A stretch of DNA of 10,896 nt from assembly GCA_902803695.1 (NCBI GenBank), contig CADCQX010000037.1:1-10896 (forward strand). Reading direction: 5' to 3'. Within the stretch, counting starts at the first letter, position 1. Every line of letters begins with the position of its first letter. Made by a program: the position numbers and the translations under genes. The stretch is from Oscillospiraceae bacterium. GTDB lineage: Bacteria > Bacillota > Clostridia > Saccharofermentanales > Saccharofermentanaceae. Positions 6,874 through 10,896 of this stretch are shown one piece after another. The notes beneath the pieces were generated by a model that was not told where the DNA came from, did no database searches, and was given only the letters and a program-made list of their open reading frames with translations.

Positions 6874-7272
6874 TCAGAAATTTTCAATGAACATAGGGCT
6901 TTTTTCTACTCCTCGGCTAAAGCCGCAGGCCTCATAGAAAGAAACCCTATTGTTATACGCAACGATAACGATCCTCAAAAAATCGCTGTACCTTTCCTTT
7001 ACCATATTAAGAAGCTTTTTGCCGATACCCTGACCCTGATATTCAGGATCAACGAGAACATACTGGATATACGCAGTCATGATTCCGTCGTCCATAACGC
7101 ATACCATGCCAACCAGTCTTTCGCTGTCCCAGGCCGAGAAGACAGAACCGTAATTTGTCATTGCGACCCTGAGCTTTTCAGGATAATTGCCTGACTCCCA
7201 GTTAACTGACAGGAATAATCTCCTGAGATCGCTTTCTGTAAATTCATGTGTGTCGTTGTAGATAATACTCAT
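6874..7272 (-). CDS. GNAT-family N-acetyltransferase
   Basis: A single-domain acetyl-CoA-dependent acetyltransferase of 132 aa with unknown substrate. The acetyl-CoA-binding motif A is clear: VLVDPEYQGQGIGKKLL, with QGQGIG at residues 79-84, followed by the motif B segment NNRVSFYEACGF. The N-terminal half (WESGNYPEKLRVAMTN) fits small GNAT proteins acting on amines or small metabolites. The frame is open further upstream to 7389, but I place the start at 7272, because AAAAGGAG precedes this Met by 9 bases and the extra 39 residues would run through the promoter region and look non-protein-like. The gene is divergent from the LysR regulator at 7390, a layout typical of a regulator and its target. 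It shares no obvious close similarity with the other GNAT in the window beyond the fold motifs. Confidence 0.85.
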   Translation of the reverse strand: MSIIYNDTHEFTESDLRRLFLSVNWESGNYPEKLRVAMTNYGSVFSAWDSERLVGMVCVMDDGIMTAYIQYVLVDPEYQGQGIGKKLLNMVKERYSDFLRIVIVAYNNRVSFYEACGFSRGVEKSPMFIENF

Positions 7273-7305
7273 TATCGAAAACTCCTTTTCTTGTGGTTTG
7301 ATTCG

Positions 7306-7354
7306 AGTATAAGACAGGAGTATACTATCTGTAAAACGAATTAAACTGATAGTA
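7306..7354 (-). promoter_or_regulatory. Predicted GNAT promoter with overlapping inverted repeat (possible LysR site)
   Basis: On the minus strand, TTTACA (7330-7335) and TATACT (7306-7311) with an 18-bp gap form a good promoter for the GNAT gene. An inverted repeat TACTATC (7323-7329) / GATAGTA (7348-7354), 7-bp arms around 18 bp, brackets the -35 box. The adjacent divergent LysR-type gene is the natural candidate to bind it. No equally good plus-strand promoter for the LysR gene was found. Confidence 0.5.
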
Positions 7355-7389
7355 ACAATCGAAAATGTCGATAACAAAACGGAGGCCAT

Positions 7390-8199
7390 ATGGATATTGA
7401 ATCAATGAGGACTTTTCTAATCCTGGCAGATACAGGAAGCTTTACGAAAACTTCGCAGACTATGTTTGTCGCACAGTCAACCGTAAGTAACAGGATCAAC
7501 GAACTTGAGAAGGAACTGAAGGTGAGGCTTTTCGAGAGGACAAACAGAAAGGTTGAACTCACTTCTCAGGGAGAAAAGTTCAGAACGTATGCCCAGAAGA
7601 TAATAGATTTGACAGAAACAGAACTTCCCAATATCGCGAATGATTCAGGTGAGACGATTAGGATAGGTTGTGCGAACACCGTTTATGCATGTCACTTGGA
7701 AAAAGAGATAAGTAAATATATAGATGAGAATCCTGACAGCAGCGTTATAGTTTCGATCGATATGTCCAAGGAACTTATTGAGGAGATTCAGGAAGATAAA
7801 CTGGATGTTATCTACTCGATAATCCCTCTTCATAAATCAGGCTTCAGCTGTGAGAAATTTAAAAATGATGAGATGGTCCTCGTTACGGATTATAACAATA
7901 CAAAGTATAAGAGTATAACGAGAGATCAGCTCATTAATGAAAAGTATGTAATGTGTGATTTCGCCTTAAGAGAGTTTGGTGAATATATACGCAACCTGTT
8001 TCCTAAATATCACCGGTTCCCGATCGAGATCGACGACTGTGCCAAGGTTATCCCTCTTCTCAAAGGAAGAGAGTTCTATACTTTTCTTCCGATAGATATG
8101 GCCCAGCCGCTCATTAAGGATAAGGTGCTTCGTAAAGTTAAACTCAAGGATCTTGATGCACCTGTTATCAAGAGTTATGTGATAAGGCGCAGCAAATAA
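7390..8199 (+). CDS. LysR-type transcriptional regulator (short, 269 aa)
   Basis: DNA-binding regulator with an N-terminal winged helix-turn-helix (residues 1-60; GSFTKTSQTMFVAQSTVSNR is the recognition region, ending in LFERTNRKVELTSQGEKF) and a linker helix, then a periplasmic-binding-protein-like effector domain from about 90. At 269 residues it is some 25-30 shorter than a typical LysR protein; the reduction is in the effector half, and the end shows no sign of frameshift. The start is supported by GGAGG at 7381-7385, only 4 bases before the ATG. It is divergent from the GNAT gene across 117 bp, which is its most likely target besides itself. Its stop lies 3 bp from the stop of the second, convergent LysR gene. 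Effector unknown. Confidence 0.9.
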   Translation: MDIESMRTFLILADTGSFTKTSQTMFVAQSTVSNRINELEKELKVRLFERTNRKVELTSQGEKFRTYAQKIIDLTETELPNIANDSGETIRIGCANTVYACHLEKEISKYIDENPDSSVIVSIDMSKELIEEIQEDKLDVIYSIIPLHKSGFSCEKFKNDEMVLVTDYNNTKYKSITRDQLINEKYVMCDFALREFGEYIRNLFPKYHRFPIEIDDCAKVIPLLKGREFYTFLPIDMAQPLIKDKVLRKVKLKDLDAPVIKSYVIRRSK

Positions 8200-8202
8200 G
8201 CA

Positions 8203-9099
8203 CTATACCAGACTCTTAAGTATCTCTATATATTCGGATGTCAGATGAGACGGGTGAATTGAGTTAGGGAGTATATAACCGATCTCCATATAGTCATCGA
8301 CTTTGAGCTTTTTAGCTATGATATTCGGACCGTTCAATTCTTCATTAATAATACCGCTGCTTATCGTATAACCGTTAAGACCAATGAGCATGTTGAAAAG
8401 TGTTGCACGGTCAAGGACAATCAGTTCCTTATCACAGTCTACGGTACTTAAGATCTCCTCTGAGAAATAGAAAGAGTTATGGCTTCCCTGTTCGTAGGAC
8501 AGTCTCGGATATGGCTTAAGATCTTCCGGTGTCAGATATTTCTTCTTTGCAAGCGGAGAGTTCTTACCTATGAACACGTGAGGCTTGGCTGTGAAAAGGG
8601 GAGTAAATGATAAGTTATTATCACGAAGAGTCTTCATGATTACTTCTTCATTGAACTTATTAAGGTACAGTATTCCTATTTCACTTCGAAGATGAGAAAC
8701 GTCATCGATGATATTAAATGTCTGAGTCTCACGCATATGGAATTCATACTTGTTAGCGCCGCTTCTTTTCAGGAGTTCAACGAATGCTTCTACGGCGAAT
8801 GAATAGTGCTGTGCAGAAACGAAGAACTTGAGCTTTCCGCTCTGTTTTCCCATATACCGTTCTTCAATGAGCTTAGTCTGATCTAATACCTGTCTTGCAT
8901 ATCCCAGGAATTCCTCACCCTCTGAGGTAAGCTTTATACCTTTGTTGGATCTCATGAAGATAGTGATATTGTATTCGTTTTCCAGTTCCCTGATGGCAGA
9001 GGTCAGACTTGGCTGTGAAATGAAAAGCTTTTTGGCCGCACTGGTGATGTTGCCTTCCTCTGCTACCGTTACCACGTATTGAAGCTGTTTATAGGTCAT
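8203..9099 (-). CDS. LysR-type transcriptional regulator divergent from metE, probable methionine-pathway regulator
   Basis: Full-length LysR protein (298 aa). Residues 1-60 hold the winged HTH (GNITSAAKKLFISQPSLTSAIRELE, then SNKGIKLTSEGEEF); the effector domain begins near 88 (KLKFFVSAQHYSFAVEAF) with the internal acidic and aromatic stretches usual for the family. The SQPSLT helix and overall style resemble the CysB/CmbR/MetR-like branch that controls sulfur amino-acid genes in Firmicutes; that placement is by eye. It reads away from metE across a 155-bp spacer containing a large palindrome at the expected LysR site, so direct control of metE, and autorepression because the site overlaps its own upstream region, is the simplest reading. 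The start is preceded by AAAGGAAAT with a loose gap of about 9-11 bases. I do not assign a symbol because sequence alone does not prove MetR orthology. Confidence 0.88.
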   Translation of the reverse strand: MTYKQLQYVVTVAEEGNITSAAKKLFISQPSLTSAIRELENEYNITIFMRSNKGIKLTSEGEEFLGYARQVLDQTKLIEERYMGKQSGKLKFFVSAQHYSFAVEAFVELLKRSGANKYEFHMRETQTFNIIDDVSHLRSEIGILYLNKFNEEVIMKTLRDNNLSFTPLFTAKPHVFIGKNSPLAKKKYLTPEDLKPYPRLSYEQGSHNSFYFSEEILSTVDCDKELIVLDRATLFNMLIGLNGYTISSGIINEELNGPNIIAKKLKVDDYMEIGYILPNSIHPSHLTSEYIEILKSLV

Positions 9100-9137
9100 T
9101 GATCGATATTTCCTTTGATAGATATTTATTGCATTTT

Positions 9138-9173
9138 ATCACTTGTCATAGATTTTATCTATGGAGAAGTGAT
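9138..9173. promoter_or_regulatory. Nested palindrome, predicted LysR-type operator for metE and the regulator gene
   Basis: Inner arms CATAGAT (9147-9153) and ATCTATG (9157-9163) surround TTT. Outer arms ATCACTT (9138-9144) and AAGTGAT (9167-9173) share almost the same centre (9155). All 14 arm pairs match. The centre lies about 66 bp before the transcription start predicted from the metE -10 box, where LysR-family recognition sites are normally found. On the minus strand a TAAAAT at 9133-9138 could be the regulator's own -10, so the site would also suit autorepression. Confidence 0.65.
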
Positions 9174-9185
9174 GATTTTAAGTAT

Positions 9186-9214
9186 TTTACCTACTTTGAA
9201 GGTAGGTTTATACT
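9186..9214 (+). promoter_or_regulatory. metE: Predicted metE promoter
   Basis: TTTACC (9186-9191) and TATACT (9209-9214) are 17 bp apart, giving a start near 9221 and a leader of only about 34 bases, too short for a SAM riboswitch, T-box or cobalamin riboswitch. An inverted repeat ACCTAC (9189-9194) / GTAGGT (9202-9207) covers the -35 box and most of the spacer, and may be a second protein contact site. Confidence 0.6.
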
Positions 9215-9254
9215 CCCAATCAATAAATCAACAACACTCATTGGAGGAAATAAT

Positions 9255-10896
9255 ATGAATACATTAGTAATCGGTTATCCGAGAATCGGTAAAGACAGAG
9301 AACTCAAGTTCGCATCTGAGAAATTCTTCAAAGGCGAGATCGATGAGGCAGCTCTTTTGGAAGTAGCAAAGAATATCAGAAAGGAAGATCTTCTCAAGCA
9401 GAAGGAAGCAGGTATTTCATGTATCTCTTCAAATGATTTCTCTTTCTATGATAACGTTCTTGATACAGCATTTCTCTTTAACGTAATCCCACAAAGATAT
9501 AAGGATCTCGGTCTTTCAGGACTCGAGACATACTTTGCACTTGCAAGAGGTTATCAGGGAGATAAGGGTAACGTTAAAGCACTTGCAATGAAGAAGTGGT
9601 TTAACACCAACTATCATTATCTCGTTCCTGAGATCGATGATGATACTGAGATCAGCCTTGTAGGAACAAAGCCGGTTGATGAGTATCTTGAGGCAAAGGA
9701 GTTTGGCGTTGATACTAAGGTTGCTTTGATCGGACCTTTCACATTCCTTAAGCTTGCTAAGTTTACAGGAAATAAAAAGATCAGTGATGTATCAGGTAAG
9801 CTTACGGAAGAATACGTTAAGCTCGTTTCGATCCTTGCTTCAAAGGGCGCGGGTTGTATTGAATTTGATGAGCCATACCTCGTAAGAGATCTTGATTCAT
9901 CCGATATCGAACTTTTCAAGAATATCTATGCATCAATTCTTTCAAACAAGAACGGAGTAAAGGTTCTCCTTCAGACATACTTCGGTGATATCAGAGATAT
10001 CTATAACGAAGTAGTTAAGCTCGACTTTGATCTCATCGGTCTTGATTTTGTTGAAGGAAGAAAGACACTGGAACTCGTTAAGACAAACGGTTTTCCTGCT
10101 GATAAGAAACTTGTTGCCGGTCTCGTAAACGGTAAGAACATCTGGAGAAACGACTATAAAAAGACACTTTCAATCCTTAAGGAGATCGGTCTTGAGAATG
10201 TAGTCATCGGAACATCATGTTCACTTCTTCATGTTCCTTATACTCTCGAAAACGAGACCAAGCTTTCCGACGATTACAAAAAGCATTTTGCTTTTGCTGA
10301 AGAGAAGCTTACAGAACTTTCCGAGATTGCATCTTTGTTTGGAACAGATTATGAGAACAGCGAAGTCTATAAGAAAAATCAGAGCCTTTTCGAAGGAAGA
10401 AAAGACAGTGAGGATAAGGAAGTTCAGGCTAAGGTTTCCGGCATCAAGGATGAGGACTACGTAAGACTTCCGAAGTTTGATGAGAGAGAGAAGATCCAGA
10501 AGGAGATATTGAACCTTCCTTTATTCCCGACAACAACTATTGGTTCATTTCCTCAGACACAGGACGTAAGAAAGAACAGACAGGAATTCAAGAAGGGCCT
10601 CAAGTCCAAGGAAGAATATGTTGAGTTCAACAAAAAGAAGATCGCCGAGTGCATCAAGCTCCAGGAAGAGATCGGTCTTGATGTATTGGTACACGGTGAG
10701 TTCGAGCGTAACGACATGGTTGAGTACTTCGGTGAGCACCTGAACGGATATCTGTTCACTGAGAAGGCATGGGTTCAGTCCTACGGTACGAGAAATGTTA
10801 AGCCACCGATCATCTGGGGTGACGTTTCAAGAAGAGAGGCTATCACGGTTGAGTGGTCCAAGTTTGCGAAATCCTGCACAAACAAGCCTGTTAAGG
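9255..10896 (+). CDS. metE: Cobalamin-independent methionine synthase MetE, 3' end cut by window
   Basis: Transfers a methyl group from 5-methyltetrahydropteroyl-triglutamate to homocysteine, the last step of methionine synthesis without vitamin B12. Reading from the ATG at 9255 the frame stays open to the right edge (547 full codons, no stop), against about 750 residues for the family, so roughly the last 200 residues are missing, including the zinc-binding His/Cys/Glu/Cys set. Seen: the N-terminal GYPRIGKDRELKFA motif, the domain 1 segment IEFDEPYLVRDL, the start of the catalytic domain FPTTTIGSFPQT (424-435), and HGEFERNDMVEYFGE from 480, whose Glu (482, 484) region contacts homocysteine in known MetE structures. 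The start is preceded by GGAGGAAA, 4 to 8 bases away. Codon choice is more biased than in the neighbouring regulators (AAG, CTT, GAT, few rare codons), suggesting high expression. Control is probably by the divergent LysR protein. Confidence 0.96.
   Translation, partial: MNTLVIGYPRIGKDRELKFASEKFFKGEIDEAALLEVAKNIRKEDLLKQKEAGISCISSNDFSFYDNVLDTAFLFNVIPQRYKDLGLSGLETYFALARGYQGDKGNVKALAMKKWFNTNYHYLVPEIDDDTEISLVGTKPVDEYLEAKEFGVDTKVALIGPFTFLKLAKFTGNKKISDVSGKLTEEYVKLVSILASKGAGCIEFDEPYLVRDLDSSDIELFKNIYASILSNKNGVKVLLQTYFGDIRDIYNEVVKLDFDLIGLDFVEGRKTLELVKTNGFPADKKLVAGLVNGKNIWRNDYKKTLSILKEIGLENVVIGTSCSLLHVPYTLENETKLSDDYKKHFAFAEEKLTELSEIASLFGTDYENSEVYKKNQSLFEGRKDSEDKEVQAKVSGIKDEDYVRLPKFDEREKIQKEILNLPLFPTTTIGSFPQTQDVRKNRQEFKKGLKSKEEYVEFNKKKIAECIKLQEEIGLDVLVHGEFERNDMVEYFGEHLNGYLFTEKAWVQSYGTRNVKPPIIWGDVSRREAITVEWSKFAKSCTNKPVK

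Noticed and set aside
7273..7389. 39-residue N-terminal extension of the minus-strand GNAT, overlapping the LysR start
   Set aside because: The extension runs through the promoter boxes and inverted repeat, and a strong AAAAGGAG sits before the Met at 7272.
9617..10759. Open frames on both strands in 9617-10759
   Set aside because: All lie inside metE, whose frame is open from 9255 to the edge with clear family motifs.

Overview
The window looks like chromosomal DNA of an anaerobic Gram-positive Clostridia member, most likely a carbohydrate-using gut or rumen Lachnospiraceae/Oscillospiraceae species. The support is moderate G+C, strong AGGAGG-like ribosome binding sites, many AAG/CTT/GTA codons, and family-level resemblance of the proteins: a clostridial CopA with a C-terminal metal-binding domain, a cytoplasmic GH43 xylosidase, and a DUF2975/small-HTH pair. 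The genus cannot be fixed by eye. I see no rRNA, tRNA, CRISPR array, insertion sequence, phage gene or attachment site.

Layout: (1) 1-2263, the 3' part of a copper-exporting P1B ATPase (CopA) ending in a CopZ-like domain that has its own in-frame start signal. (2) 2334-3893, a cytoplasmic GH43 beta-xylosidase/arabinofuranosidase, followed by a strong hairpin terminator that almost touches the ribosome binding site of a small GNAT acetyltransferase (3973-4410). (3) A HIT-family nucleotide hydrolase (4808-4416, minus strand), divergent from a membrane-bound GGDEF diguanylate cyclase (4924-6018); their spacer is a symmetric inverted repeat carrying a -10 box on each strand. (4) A two-gene operon of a DUF2975-type four-helix membrane protein (6162-6620) and a 66-aa HTH regulator (6635-6835), preceded by a palindrome-rich promoter region. 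(5) A second GNAT acetyltransferase (7272-6874, minus) divergent from a LysR-type regulator (7390-8199). (6) A second LysR-type regulator (9099-8203, minus) divergent from metE, the cobalamin-independent methionine synthase (9255 to the right edge, incomplete). Their 155-bp spacer holds a large nested palindrome about 65 bp upstream of the predicted metE transcription start, the expected position of a LysR-type regulatory site.

The genes do not form one pathway. This is a run of short, independently regulated housekeeping and accessory units arranged as divergent pairs (HIT/GGDEF, GNAT/LysR, LysR/metE) and tail-to-tail pairs (GNAT/HIT, HTH/GNAT, LysR/LysR), with convergent gaps of 3 to 38 bp. 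No gene-free stretch exceeds 300 bp; the longest are 9100-9254 and 6019-6161. I do not see a clearly new multi-gene system. The items most worth a second look are the possible internal CopZ start in copA, the metE operator with no riboswitch or T-box, and the unusual promoter region of the DUF2975/HTH operon.
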